Counted from the stretch's first letter, positions 27,215-36,074 are shown. The stretch is 64,000 nt of DNA from Vibrio nitrifigilis (GCF_015686695.1 NZ_JADPMR010000003.1:124001-188000), one strand, 5' to 3'. A program made the numbers and translations. Notes: generated by a model from the letters alone, not told the origin.

Positions 27215-28470
27215 AAGTTATCTTTAATTTAGCGTGGAAGAGTGTCTTAAACCGCAAAACGACGGCACTACTTGTTGTTCTAACGGTCGCAATATCTGTC
27301 GTCTTATTGCTGGGAGTAGAACGAATACGAACTCAAGCTAAAGCGAGTTTTGCAAATACGATTTCAGGCACAGACCTTATCATCGGCGCTCGCTCAGGCC
27401 AGGTCAATCTACTGCTCTACTCCGTCTTTCGTATCGGTAATGCGACCAATAACATTGATTGGCAAAGCTTCCAAAAATTTGCTCACCACAAAGCGGTAAG
27501 CTGGGCTATTCCTATCTCTTTGGGCGATTCTCACCGAGGCTTCCGAGTAATGGGAACCAATCAAGATTATTTTGCGTATTATCGCTATGGACGTAAGCAA
27601 CCACTAACTTTTCAAGCAGGTAAACCGTTTAAAGGGCTATTTGACACAGTTATCGGCTCAGACGTTGCTAAAAAGCTCGGCTATCAAATAGGCAGTAAAA
27701 TTATTATCGCGCATGGCATAAGTGATGTGGGTTTTAGCCGTCACGACAACTTACCTTTTACTGTGGTCGGGATATTGAAGCCAACCGGAACTCCGGTAGA
27801 TAAAACCGTCCATGTGTCATTACCTGCTATTGAAGCCATTCATGTGGGGTGGGAATCAGGAGCGCATATTGGCGCAACACCGAGTGCAAATACCCTCAAA
27901 CAGCATAGTTTCGCACCACAACAAATCACAGCCATGCTAATCGGTTTGAAATCAAAAATTCAGACCTTCGCTTTACAGAGAACCGTTAATAATTATCGAC
28001 AAGAACCATTGAGTGCAATCATGCCCGGCGTTGCGTTACACGAACTATGGAGCATGATGTCTGTTGCAGAACAAGCCCTAACAACAATATCCGCCTTTGT
28101 CGTTATTGCGGGCTTACTCGGAATGTTAAGTAGCTTGCTGACGAGCTTGCAAGAAAGACGACGTGAGATGGCAATACTGCGAGCGATGGGAGCAAGGCCA
28201 AAACATATTTTTGCCCTGCTAATCAGTGAAGCAAGCCTGCTCACTTTTACCGGAATTCTGCTGGGATTATTACTCCTCTATGCACTGTTAACCATCGTCA
28301 GTCCGCTCATAGAACAAAGCTACGGCATCGTGATCGATTTTACAGGCATCAGCAACTACGAGTGGCACCTTATCGCTTATATTCAACTCGCAGGAATCAT
28401 CATTGGTGTTATTCCAGCTCTGCGAGCTTATCGTCAATCTCTCAGTGATGGCATGACCATCAGATTATAG
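27211..28470 (+). CDS. ABC permease, MacB/FtsX type, of the zinc cluster
   Basis: Inner-membrane protein of 419 residues with the type VII topology: one N-terminal helix (about 15-37), a large periplasmic MacB-like domain (about 40-285), then three helices, the first preceded by the coupling segment SLQERRREMAILRAMGA (about residue 310). The FtsX signature is at the C-terminal half. Such permeases usually extrude or do mechanical work across the envelope and do not import metal ions through a channel. Start codon overlaps the ATPase gene (ATGA). Association with zinc is from the Zur-like box and neighbours. Confidence 0.85.
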   Translation: MKVIFNLAWKSVLNRKTTALLVVLTVAISVVLLLGVERIRTQAKASFANTISGTDLIIGARSGQVNLLLYSVFRIGNATNNIDWQSFQKFAHHKAVSWAIPISLGDSHRGFRVMGTNQDYFAYYRYGRKQPLTFQAGKPFKGLFDTVIGSDVAKKLGYQIGSKIIIAHGISDVGFSRHDNLPFTVVGILKPTGTPVDKTVHVSLPAIEAIHVGWESGAHIGATPSANTLKQHSFAPQQITAMLIGLKSKIQTFALQRTVNNYRQEPLSAIMPGVALHELWSMMSVAEQALTTISAFVVIAGLLGMLSSLLTSLQERRREMAILRAMGARPKHIFALLISEASLLTFTGILLGLLLLYALLTIVSPLIEQSYGIVIDFTGISNYEWHLIAYIQLAGIIIGVIPALRAYRQSLSDGMTIRL

Positions 28471-28478
28471 GAAACAGA

Positions 28479-28997
28479 ATGACCAAATCGCTTTTTATAC
28501 GCGCCTTACTTTGCCTTATATGGCTTCCGAGCTGTGCGTATGCCGAAGATGCGCTTACTCTAGATTGGATAGATTTAATTCCTCAAAGTGAGCGAGCACT
28601 CTTCGATAAACAAGGTATGCCAGTAACAAACCACAACGGAAATGCGCCTGCGGCTCAATCTAAATTGGGCGGAGTTCGCAAAGAATTAAATGGCAGCGTG
28701 GTGAAAATCCCCGGATTTGTCATTCCGTTAGAGGGAGATGAAAATCAAATTACCGAGTTTTTGCTGGTGCCTTACTTTGGTGCTTGTATCCATGTGCCAC
28801 CACCACCGCCCAACCAAATTATTTATGTAAAATTTCCGCAAGGAGCAGCAGTTCAAGAGTTGTGGGATGTCGTTTATGTGACGGGAAAACTCAAAACAGA
28901 ATCGACTGACTTAGAACTTGGCCAGACAGGTTATACATTGGAAGGAACAACAATCTCTATTTATGAAGATGGCGAAGAAGAAACCTCGATTAACTAG
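28479..28997 (+). CDS. Exported DUF3299-like protein, end of zinc cluster
   Basis: Secreted 172-residue protein: signal peptide ending SCAYA-EDAL (about residue 22), then a compact domain with GFVIPLEGDENQITEFLLVP and the striking motif YFGACIHVPPPPPNQ (about residues 100-114), which has one Cys and one His and is the hallmark of DUF3299. Molecular function is unknown. It starts 8 nt after the permease gene and shares ribosome site GGAAAC. Operon membership makes a part in zinc handling likely. No terminator is visible after it. Confidence 0.83.
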   Translation: MTKSLFIRALLCLIWLPSCAYAEDALTLDWIDLIPQSERALFDKQGMPVTNHNGNAPAAQSKLGGVRKELNGSVVKIPGFVIPLEGDENQITEFLLVPYFGACIHVPPPPPNQIIYVKFPQGAAVQELWDVVYVTGKLKTESTDLELGQTGYTLEGTTISIYEDGEEETSIN

Positions 28998-29020
28998 AGT
29001 TAGCATTTTGATTTAACCTA

Positions 29021-29110
29021 CGATTAATACCAATCAGCGCAGTAAAAATGACTGTGAAACTAGTGAACCAATATTGCGCAATTACTGGAGAAAAAAGATT
29101 GGTATTAATC
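29021..29110. mobile_element. Short palindromic element (MITE-like) with IS630-type ends
   Basis: Perfect 14-bp terminal inverted repeats GATTAATACCAATC and GATTGGTATTAATC enclose about 60 bases without coding capacity (left arm placed to within 1-2 bases). The inner part of the arms, TACCAATC, equals the start of the ends of the IS630-family element at 39184-40272, so the unit may be a non-autonomous derivative that can use that transposase. The right arm overlaps the last codon and stop of a small gene. Confidence 0.7.
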
Positions 29111-29209
29111 GAGATAGCTGGATAAGTAAATTAAAAGAGCAACATAAGCTGCGATGATTACGCCAATGACTAGGTGCCTCTTAAATCTCAATGTTTTCTG
29201 GTTTTTCAT
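29105..29209 (-). CDS. 34-residue single-pass membrane protein
   Basis: Short gene of unknown function with a proper ribosome site (AGAGG, 7 nt before ATG at 29209). The product starts MKNQKTLRFKRH, strongly basic, then one hydrophobic helix (about residues 13-31, LVIGVIIAAYVALLIYLSS). By the positive-inside rule the N-terminus should face the cytoplasm. The last codon and TAA lie within the arm of the palindromic element, so the C-terminus may have been trimmed or supplied by the insertion. It lies divergent from the TIGR03899 gene. Coding is supported by the ribosome site and the membrane-helix pattern only. Confidence 0.6.
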   Translation of the reverse strand: MKNQKTLRFKRHLVIGVIIAAYVALLIYLSSYLD

Positions 29210-29364
29210 TTACACACCTCTGAGATAGGCAACAATTTTAACAAATTATTAGCATATTAGGTAGCGCAAATTTGTGCACTCTACTCCAGACTTTTACTAG
29301 CTCATCTAGCAATAAACGGGTACATTTTACTCTATGAACCTTTTTTCACCGTTTCAGGAACACC
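29210..29364. other. Divergent promoter region before the TIGR03899 gene
   Basis: AT-rich non-coding stretch between the small membrane protein gene (leftward) and the next + strand gene. It should hold both promoters; I see no clear operator. The rest of the 28998-29364 gap is described under the palindromic element. Confidence 0.4.
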
Positions 29365-30267
29365 ATGTCAACGCCGAAAAATCCAGTCGTTATCGAACAT
29401 GAGGAAAGCGCCAATCACTCAGGTAATGAAAAGAAAAGTACCTATGTGAAAGACAGTGCAAGCCGTATTCTGAATATTGCGCATCAGCAAGGCTTAGACG
29501 CGCTATTACAAGACGAAAAGCCTAAACACACGCCTTATGAAAGAGCGATAAAACGGGAAAGAAAACGCCGTGAAGAAAGGCAGCGTAATTTAGAAAAGAT
29601 CATTAAATTGGCACATGTCTCTTGTCACAACGAAACGGCTGGCGATCCTGATCAAGATTGGTTGCATCGCTTTTTTGACATGGCCCAAGATATTCACAAC
29701 TCCTCAATGCAACGACTGTGGGCTCAGGTATTGAAACGAGAAGTGACTAATCCGGGCTTTACTTCAATGAAGGCACTGAAAATATTACAGGACATGACGC
29801 CGAAAGAAGCACAGATCCTTCAGCGCGCTGCAGCACTTTCGTGTAGTTTTGGCAGCGATCATAGCCTTAAACTTCTTTTTGGTGTACGAGCGCAAAATGG
29901 CAGTATATTCCGGTTAGGTAAACGGGATTCGACCGTAACCGTCAATATTGGTAACTTCAATATCCCTTACTCAAGCCTATTGGTCCTGATTGAACTAGGT
30001 CTACTGCACGCCACAGAATTAGAATCAGGGGAAATAGAAATGGATCCCCCATTGAGTTTGGCTTATCAAGGAAAGAACCTCGCATTGCAGCCATCGGGAA
30101 AAGGTATACGCTTGCTTTATTATCGTTTCAGTCCTACAGGGAATGAGCTTTGTCGACTATTAGGTAATAAACCGAACATGTCGTATTACGACCAGTTAGT
30201 CGCTTTACTTAGTCAAAAATTTACCATTCAGAGTGAAGTGACCAGCACTTTCCATCATGAAGTCTAA
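29365..30267 (+). CDS. TIGR03899-like conserved protein
   Basis: Soluble 300-residue protein with no signal peptide or membrane segment. A basic helical stretch (KRERKRREERQRNLEKIIKL, about residues 64-83) precedes a helical middle (DWLHRFFDMAQDIHNSSMQ, MQRLWAQVLKREVTNPG) and a C-terminal half ending in a region like a small winged helix. It looks like the vibrio/Shewanella family TIGR03899, found next to cys genes; function unknown. The WLHRFF...W..L pattern also resembles DUF2806. Convergent with cysC across a bidirectional terminator. Confidence 0.75.
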   Translation: MSTPKNPVVIEHEESANHSGNEKKSTYVKDSASRILNIAHQQGLDALLQDEKPKHTPYERAIKRERKRREERQRNLEKIIKLAHVSCHNETAGDPDQDWLHRFFDMAQDIHNSSMQRLWAQVLKREVTNPGFTSMKALKILQDMTPKEAQILQRAAALSCSFGSDHSLKLLFGVRAQNGSIFRLGKRDSTVTVNIGNFNIPYSSLLVLIELGLLHATELESGEIEMDPPLSLAYQGKNLALQPSGKGIRLLYYRFSPTGNELCRLLGNKPNMSYYDQLVALLSQKFTIQSEVTSTFHHEV

Positions 30268-30271
30268 AAAA

Positions 30272-30299
30272 CAAAAATCAGGTGATTACCTGATTTTTG
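30272..30299. terminator. Bidirectional terminator before cysC
   Basis: CAAAAATCAGGT-GATT-ACCTGATTTTTG: perfect 12-bp stem with A-run and T-run on the flanks, between convergent genes. Confidence 0.92.
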
Positions 30300-30321
30300 C
30301 AACAACAGTAACATATTATGA

Positions 30322-30939
30322 TTAGGTGATAATTGTTCTCTGCCTTAACGCTTCAAGACACAAATCCACTAGCTCATTAATGGATGCTTCACCCGCGGGT
30401 AAGTCAATCTCAGGGCTCTCTGGTGCTTCATAAGTAGAATCGATTCCGGTGAAATTAGCAATTTCACCTGCACGAGCCTTTTTGTATAAACCTTTTGGAT
30501 CGCGTGATTCACACACATCAAGTGACGTATTAACAAAGACTTCGATAAACTCACCTTCGGGCAATAGATCACGAACCATTTGACGCTCAGCTCGATGCGG
30601 TGAGATAAAAGCGGTTAAAACAATTAACCCGGCATCTGCCATTAATTTTGCTAACTCACCAATACGACGAATGTTTTCTCGGCGGTCTTGTTCAGAAAAT
30701 CCCAAATCACTGCATAAACCATGGCGAACGTTATCGCCATCAAGTAAATAGGTGTGAAAACCTAACTGAGCTAAACGGGTTTCTAACGCGCCAGCAATCG
30801 TCGATTTTCCTGCACCGGATAGGCCAGTAAACCACAGTACGGCAGGCTTTTGCTGTTTTAACTCGGCTCGTAAGTGCTTATCCACCGCATGTTGATGCCA
30901 CACGATATTGTCATCTTTCACTTTAGGTGCTGAGCTCAT
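30322..30939 (-). CDS. cysC: Adenylyl-sulfate kinase CysC
   Basis: Phosphorylates APS to PAPS, the second activation step of sulfate assimilation; cytoplasmic. P-loop GLSGAGKST near residue 41; APS-binding DGDNVRHGLCSDLGFS and FISPHRAERQMVRDL are intact. 205 residues, normal length. Last gene of the cobA-cysD-cysN-transporter-cysC run, 54 nt after the transporter. Confidence 0.96.
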   Translation of the reverse strand: MSSAPKVKDDNIVWHQHAVDKHLRAELKQQKPAVLWFTGLSGAGKSTIAGALETRLAQLGFHTYLLDGDNVRHGLCSDLGFSEQDRRENIRRIGELAKLMADAGLIVLTAFISPHRAERQMVRDLLPEGEFIEVFVNTSLDVCESRDPKGLYKKARAGEIANFTGIDSTYEAPESPEIDLPAGEASINELVDLCLEALRQRTIIT

Positions 30940-30993
30940 AGTCTCATCCTTCTACAGATTATTGTTAATGAGCCACACCATTGGCTCATTAAC

Positions 30994-32721
30994 TTAAAAT
31001 GGAAAAAATACCGGAATTAATGTGATAACTAAGGTCGAATAAACCAAAGAAATCGGAATACCAATGCGTACATAATCACGTAGTTTGTAATTCCCTACGT
31101 TATAGACCAATAAATTAGTTTGATAACCATAAGGAGATATAAAACTGGCGCTCGCCCCAAACAGCACAGCCATAATAAATGGCATGGGATCCACCCCATA
31201 CCCGACAGCCATGCTATATCCAATGGGAAAAGCCAGTGCTGCGGCGGCATTATTGGTAACTAATTCGGTGAGCACTAACGTGACCAAATAGGTTGCGACC
31301 ATGGCTCCAAATGCCCCCCATCCATTAAACGCATGGATAAACATCGCCCCCATTTTTTGCGACAAGCCAGTACTTATCATCAATTGAGCGATAGAGAGTG
31401 CAGAACCAACAATCATAATAATGTCGACAGGAAACCGGCGACGCAAATCACTAATCGTCAAGATTCCTGTGGCTAATAACAGGATAAGGTATCCCGCCAA
31501 GCCTTTAATTATTGGACATAAATGAAGTAACGCACCAGCAATCACCGCTATAAATCCCAACAATACTAACCAAGATTTCTGACTATCCAGTTTGGCGCTA
31601 GTATCCAAATCGTTAATCAATACAAATTCACGACTGTGCTCATCACGTTGTGATTCAAATTGCTTACCCGGCACCAGTACTAACGTATCGCCAGCAGTTA
31701 AAACGATATTGCCTAGCCCACCATCCAGACGCTCATGCCCGCGACGAATGGCAACAACAACCGCATCAAAACGTTCCCTAAATCGAGACGATTTTAATGT
31801 CTTATTACAAACACTGGCTGAAGAACTCACAACAACTTCAACAAAGTTTTGCCCATTAAGTTCTTTCTGCCCAAACAGGGTTAAACCGGAAATCTCTTGT
31901 AAAGTAGAAACACTTTCAACATCGCCACAAAATAGTAAGTGATCATTGGCTTCGAGAACAAAATCTGGGGTGACAGAAGGTAAACTGTGCCCTGATCGAA
32001 TCACTTCAGCTAGATACAACTTACGCAATTCACGAAGATTATTTTGCGCAATGCTTTTACCGATGAGTGGTGAATCATCTTCTACAATCGCTTCTAAAAA
32101 GTAAGGTAAATCTCCACCTTGAGTTTGTTCATCTGTATTGGGCAATAAATAACTCAAAGGGATAAGAATTAATACGCCAACTATCATTACCGCTAAGCCA
32201 ATAGTGGTAGGCGCAAAAAACGTTAATGCAGGTAATCCTGCATCCTCAACAAAGCTATTAATAATCAGATTAGTTGAGGTGCCTATTAGCGTTAATGTGC
32301 CACCAAATATTGCTGCATATGATAATGGAATCAGCAACTTAGAAGGCGCATGCTGTTGATTGCGCTTAATAGCCCCAATCAATGACACAACGACCGCAGT
32401 ATTATTGGTAAATGAAGACAAAAAGGCCGTAGAAAGGCCCAGTTTGGCAATGACAGTACCTAGGTGTCCGGTGGAAATGTTCCGACTTACCCAACTAATC
32501 AGTCGCGTTTTTTCTAGTGCTGCAGACACTAAGATCAGTAACACTAACGTGACTAATGACGAGTTAGTAAAATTGACAGCTAAGTCTGAAACATCCATTA
32601 ATCCGGAGAAATAGGCGATGACAGTAGCGCCAGCGAACACAATACTAGGCTTGAGTCGAGTAACCAATAAACACGTTATAACAGCAAGCAATATTGCTAA
32701 TACCAGCCCCTGTTCCCACAT
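30994..32721 (-). CDS. SLC13/DASS-type anion transporter with TrkA-C domains, probable sulfate importer
   Basis: Inner-membrane carrier. About six N-terminal helices, two soluble RCK-C (TrkA_C) domains (about 205-375, e.g. GKSIAQNNLRELRKLYLAEV and FVEVVVSSSASVCNKTL), then about six more helices. The DASS hallmarks SFTNNTAVVVS and NNAAAALAFPIG are visible. Two ATGs lie close together; the second (32721) is correctly spaced from AGGG, giving 575 residues. Lying between cysN and cysC it is most likely the sulfate uptake system of this operon, replacing CysTWA/CysP. Substrate is inferred. Confidence 0.85.
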   Translation of the reverse strand: MWEQGLVLAILLAVITCLLVTRLKPSIVFAGATVIAYFSGLMDVSDLAVNFTNSSLVTLVLLILVSAALEKTRLISWVSRNISTGHLGTVIAKLGLSTAFLSSFTNNTAVVVSLIGAIKRNQQHAPSKLLIPLSYAAIFGGTLTLIGTSTNLIINSFVEDAGLPALTFFAPTTIGLAVMIVGVLILIPLSYLLPNTDEQTQGGDLPYFLEAIVEDDSPLIGKSIAQNNLRELRKLYLAEVIRSGHSLPSVTPDFVLEANDHLLFCGDVESVSTLQEISGLTLFGQKELNGQNFVEVVVSSSASVCNKTLKSSRFRERFDAVVVAIRRGHERLDGGLGNIVLTAGDTLVLVPGKQFESQRDEHSREFVLINDLDTSAKLDSQKSWLVLLGFIAVIAGALLHLCPIIKGLAGYLILLLATGILTISDLRRRFPVDIIMIVGSALSIAQLMISTGLSQKMGAMFIHAFNGWGAFGAMVATYLVTLVLTELVTNNAAAALAFPIGYSMAVGYGVDPMPFIMAVLFGASASFISPYGYQTNLLVYNVGNYKLRDYVRIGIPISLVYSTLVITLIPVFFPF

Positions 32722-32735
32722 AATCATCCCTAAAT

Positions 32736-32758
32736 AGGGAGGGAGAGCTTCCCTCCCT
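32736..32758 (-). repeat. Hairpin between cysN and the transporter gene
   Basis: AGGGAGGGA-(5 nt)-TCCCTCCCT, a perfect 9-bp stem. It starts about 8 nt after the cysN stop and ends about 15 nt before the transporter start, with no T-run. It could act as a 3' stabiliser or modulate translation of the membrane protein; one arm is an SD-like G-rich tract. Confidence 0.75.
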
Positions 32759-32765
32759 CACACGA

Positions 32766-34193
32766 TTACTTAAGTAATTGGCTTAAATCTTTCGCACCCC
32801 AATGAGGGAAATGCTTACGAACCAATGCATTAAGTTCTAATTCAAACGCGCTGAATTGATCTGCTTGAACAGCCACATTATGTAGACTTTCACGAATCAT
32901 CCCAGCACCAACGGTCACATTGCTCAGACGGTCAATAATGATAAAACCACCGGTATCGGCACAGTCTTGGTATTTATCAAGAGCAACTGATTCATTGAAA
33001 GACCATTCACATAAACCAATGCCATTGAGAGGCAGTTGCTGAGTTGGTGATGTTTCAAGGGTATTGATGTCGTATTGATGACGAATACTCTCTACATGCC
33101 CTACTGTTTTCTTGCCAGCGATCTTAATGTCGTAATCACGATTGGCTTCCAACGGTTGATCAGTCATCCAAACGACATCGGCTAACAAGTGGTTGGTATG
33201 CGCAACATCAGAGCTTTGTGGCACAATCAGGTCGCCACGACTGATATCAATCTCATCCGTTAGCGTCAATGTGACAGCTAGACCAGCTTGAGCCGATTGC
33301 AAGTCTCCATCGAAGGTAACAATACGTTCAATCGTTGATTCTTTACCTGACGGTAGCGCCTTAATTTTATCGCCAACGTGGACTGTGCCAGCAGAGATAG
33401 TGCCCGCAAAACCACGGAAATCGAGGTTCGGACGGTTAACATACTGCACAGGGAAACGAAAATCTTCATTACCTTTTGGTGCATCTATATCTACGTCTTC
33501 AAGAAGTTCCAGCAGGGTTGGACCTTGATACCAAGTCATATTCAGACTTTGATCTACCACGTTATCGCCTTCTAAAGCCGAGATCGGAATGATCTTAATA
33601 TCTGTTTCCCCACGTAAGTGTTCTGAGAAATCTAAATACTGCTGTTTAATTTCTTCAAAACGATCTTGTGAGTAATCGACCAAGTCCATTTTATTTACGG
33701 CAACGACAAAGTGTTTAATACCCAGTAGATTCGAAATAAACGAGTGACGACGTGTTTGATCCAATACACCTTTACGACCATCGACCAAGATTACTGCCAC
33801 TTCACAAGTTGATGCACCAGTTGCCATATTACGAGTGTATTGCTCATGTCCTGGAGTATCAGCAATGATGAACTTACGTTTCTTGGTTGAGAAATAACGG
33901 TAAGCAACATCAATGGTGATGCCTTGTTCACGTTCTGCTTGAAGACCATCCACAAGCAAAGCCAAGTCTGGGCGTTCACCAGTAGTACCAACACGTTGAC
34001 TATCAGAACGAACAGCCGCCAGTTGATCTTCATAAATTTGTTTTGAATCGTGTAGCAAACGGCCGATTAAGGTACTTTTACCATCATCTACGGATCCACA
34101 AGTAAGGAAGCGCAGTAGTGATTTGTGTTGGTGTTGATTGAGGTAACCTTCAATACCTAGCTCAGCAAGTTGAGCTTGAACTGCATTATTCAT
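32766..34193 (-). CDS. cysN: Sulfate adenylyltransferase subunit 1 (GTPase) CysN
   Basis: GTPase subunit that drives APS synthesis by CysD. EF-Tu-like G domain: G1 GSVDDGKST (about residue 34), G3 DTPGHEQYTRNM, G4 NKMDL; two following beta-barrel domains. 475 residues, not fused to CysC (which is separate here). It lies 17 nt after cysD. Confidence 0.96.
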   Translation of the reverse strand: MNNAVQAQLAELGIEGYLNQHQHKSLLRFLTCGSVDDGKSTLIGRLLHDSKQIYEDQLAAVRSDSQRVGTTGERPDLALLVDGLQAEREQGITIDVAYRYFSTKKRKFIIADTPGHEQYTRNMATGASTCEVAVILVDGRKGVLDQTRRHSFISNLLGIKHFVVAVNKMDLVDYSQDRFEEIKQQYLDFSEHLRGETDIKIIPISALEGDNVVDQSLNMTWYQGPTLLELLEDVDIDAPKGNEDFRFPVQYVNRPNLDFRGFAGTISAGTVHVGDKIKALPSGKESTIERIVTFDGDLQSAQAGLAVTLTLTDEIDISRGDLIVPQSSDVAHTNHLLADVVWMTDQPLEANRDYDIKIAGKKTVGHVESIRHQYDINTLETSPTQQLPLNGIGLCEWSFNESVALDKYQDCADTGGFIIIDRLSNVTVGAGMIRESLHNVAVQADQFSAFELELNALVRKHFPHWGAKDLSQLLK

Positions 34194-34210
34194 ACTCTTT
34201 CCTTAGATCC

Positions 34211-35116
34211 TTAGAAGTAACCTTGACGTTTTTTCATTTCCATCGATCCGGACTGATCGTGGTCGATCGCACGGCCTTGACGTTCACTTGAGGTCGTCAC
34301 CAGCATCTCTTCGATGATTTCTGGCAGAGTTTGCGCTTCAGACTCCACTGCACCAGTTAATGGGTAACAACCTAACGTACGGAATCGAATACTTTTATGC
34401 TGCAGCTCTTCACCAGGAAGCAGTTCCAGACGATCATCATCTTTCATAATGATCATGCCATCACGCTCAACCACTGGGCGCACCGCTGAGTAGTAAAGAG
34501 GAACGATTTCAATCCCTTCTAGGTAGATGTATTGCCAGATATCTAGCTCAGTCCAGTTAGATAGCGGGAACACACGAATACTCTCGCCTTTGTTGATTTG
34601 GCCGTTATAGGTATGCCAAAGCTCTGGACGTTGGTTCTTAGGATCCCAAGTATGGTTTTTGTCACGGAATGAGTAAACACGCTCTTTCGCACGTGATTTT
34701 TCTTCATCGCGACGAGCGCCACCAAAGGCGGCATCAAAACCATATTTGTTCAGTGCCTGTTTCAGTGCCTGAGTTTTCATCACATCAGTATGTTTTGAAC
34801 TATTTTCAAAAGGACTGATATTCATCGCTAAACCTTCTGGGTTCTTATGCACGATTAAATCGAGATCGAATTTTTTCGCGGTATCATCACGAAACTTGAT
34901 CATCTCTTTAAACTTCCAATTGGTATCGACATGCAGCAACGGGAAAGGAATTTTGCCCGGATAAAACGCTTTACGCGCTAAGTGCAGCATGACCGATGAA
35001 TCTTTACCAATCGAATACATCATGACAGGATTGGAAAATTCAGCCGCCACTTCACGGATGATATGGATGCTTTCAGCCTCAAGTTTTTTCAAATGAGTTA
35101 AGCGTTGTTGATCCAT
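34211..35116 (-). CDS. cysD: Sulfate adenylyltransferase subunit 2 CysD
   Basis: Catalytic subunit of ATP sulfurylase; makes APS from ATP and sulfate. PAPS-reductase-like N-type ATP pyrophosphatase with the modified PP-loop YSIGKDSSVMLHLA (about residues 35-48), then FGGARRDEEKSRAKER and FPLSNWTELDIWQYI. 301 residues. It lies about 80 nt after cobA, which may hold a second promoter or just a leader. Confidence 0.96.
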   Translation of the reverse strand: MDQQRLTHLKKLEAESIHIIREVAAEFSNPVMMYSIGKDSSVMLHLARKAFYPGKIPFPLLHVDTNWKFKEMIKFRDDTAKKFDLDLIVHKNPEGLAMNISPFENSSKHTDVMKTQALKQALNKYGFDAAFGGARRDEEKSRAKERVYSFRDKNHTWDPKNQRPELWHTYNGQINKGESIRVFPLSNWTELDIWQYIYLEGIEIVPLYYSAVRPVVERDGMIIMKDDDRLELLPGEELQHKSIRFRTLGCYPLTGAVESEAQTLPEIIEEMLVTTSSERQGRAIDHDQSGSMEMKKRQGYF

Positions 35117-35195
35117 CTTATTGCTTCCTTTTAGTTTGCCGACAAGCTAGCTTGCTTTCTCTCAAACTGAGCTTTGTGACTCTGCAATATGAATA

Positions 35196-36074
35196 TTAAG
35201 CGTATTGGAATTGAGTATGTGGTTGTTGCTCACTGCCAAACCATTGCAGCTTATCGGCCAATGAGACCACTTCACCTACGACAATCAATGCCGGTGATTG
35301 CGCCTCTTTTGCCAACTCAGCTAACTGGTTTAACTGACCACGGAATACTTTCTGTGTTGCCTGAGTACCGCGTTCAATAATGGCAATCGGTGTTGATGCT
35401 TGACGACCATGGGAAATAAGCTGTTGAGCAATAAATTGGGATTTCATCAACCCCATATAAATAACCAGTGTTTGATGACCTCTAGCCAGCGTTGACCAAT
35501 CCAGATCATCAGCATCTTGTTTTCGGTGTCCGGTCACAAACAACGCTGACTGAGCAAAATCACGATGAGTGAGGGGGATACCTGCATATGCAGTAGCACC
35601 CGCAGCGGCAGTAATTCCAGGGACGACATGAAAGCGAATCCCTTCATCGAACAATATTTCTAGCTCTTCACCACCACGACCAAACATAAAGGGATCGCCA
35701 CCTTTAATGCGTACGACACGATGACCTTGTTTGGCAAAATCAACGAGCAGTTGGTTAGTTTTTTCTTGAGGAACACTGTGATGACCAGCACGTTTACCTA
35801 CGCAAACTAAGATGACATCACTTGGAACCAAAGCCATGATTTCTTCTGATACGAGATAGTCGTAAAGCACAACATCTGCTTGCTGCAGAAAGTTTAACGC
35901 TTTCACAGTTAACAGCTCTGGGTCACCAGGACCAGCACCAATTAATGCCACTTCACCAGCAGGCAATTGGCTGCGAGAAAGCTGAGTCACAGCATTAGTC
36001 AGTGCCTGTTTTTCAACTGACATTAAATTTGGGGATTTACGAGCTATTGAGGATACGTCTATCACGTCTGCCAT
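35196..36074 (-). CDS. cobA: Uroporphyrinogen-III C-methyltransferase (SUMT)
   Basis: Methylates uroporphyrinogen III twice to precorrin-2, leading to siroheme for sulfite and nitrite reductases. SAM-binding motifs: GAGPGDPELLTVKAL (about residue 50), VGKRAGHHSVPQEKTN, RIKGGDPFMFGRGGEE, GITAAAGATAYAGIPLTHR. The ATG at 36074 (MADVIDV) is 8 nt from AAAGG, while the ATG at 36083 directly abuts it, so the shorter start is preferred (292 residues). It is a stand-alone enzyme; CysG dehydrogenase/chelatase domains are absent. Clustering with cys genes indicates supply of siroheme for sulfite reduction. Confidence 0.93.
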   Translation of the reverse strand: MADVIDVSSIARKSPNLMSVEKQALTNAVTQLSRSQLPAGEVALIGAGPGDPELLTVKALNFLQQADVVLYDYLVSEEIMALVPSDVILVCVGKRAGHHSVPQEKTNQLLVDFAKQGHRVVRIKGGDPFMFGRGGEELEILFDEGIRFHVVPGITAAAGATAYAGIPLTHRDFAQSALFVTGHRKQDADDLDWSTLARGHQTLVIYMGLMKSQFIAQQLISHGRQASTPIAIIERGTQATQKVFRGQLNQLAELAKEAQSPALIVVGEVVSLADKLQWFGSEQQPHTQFQYA

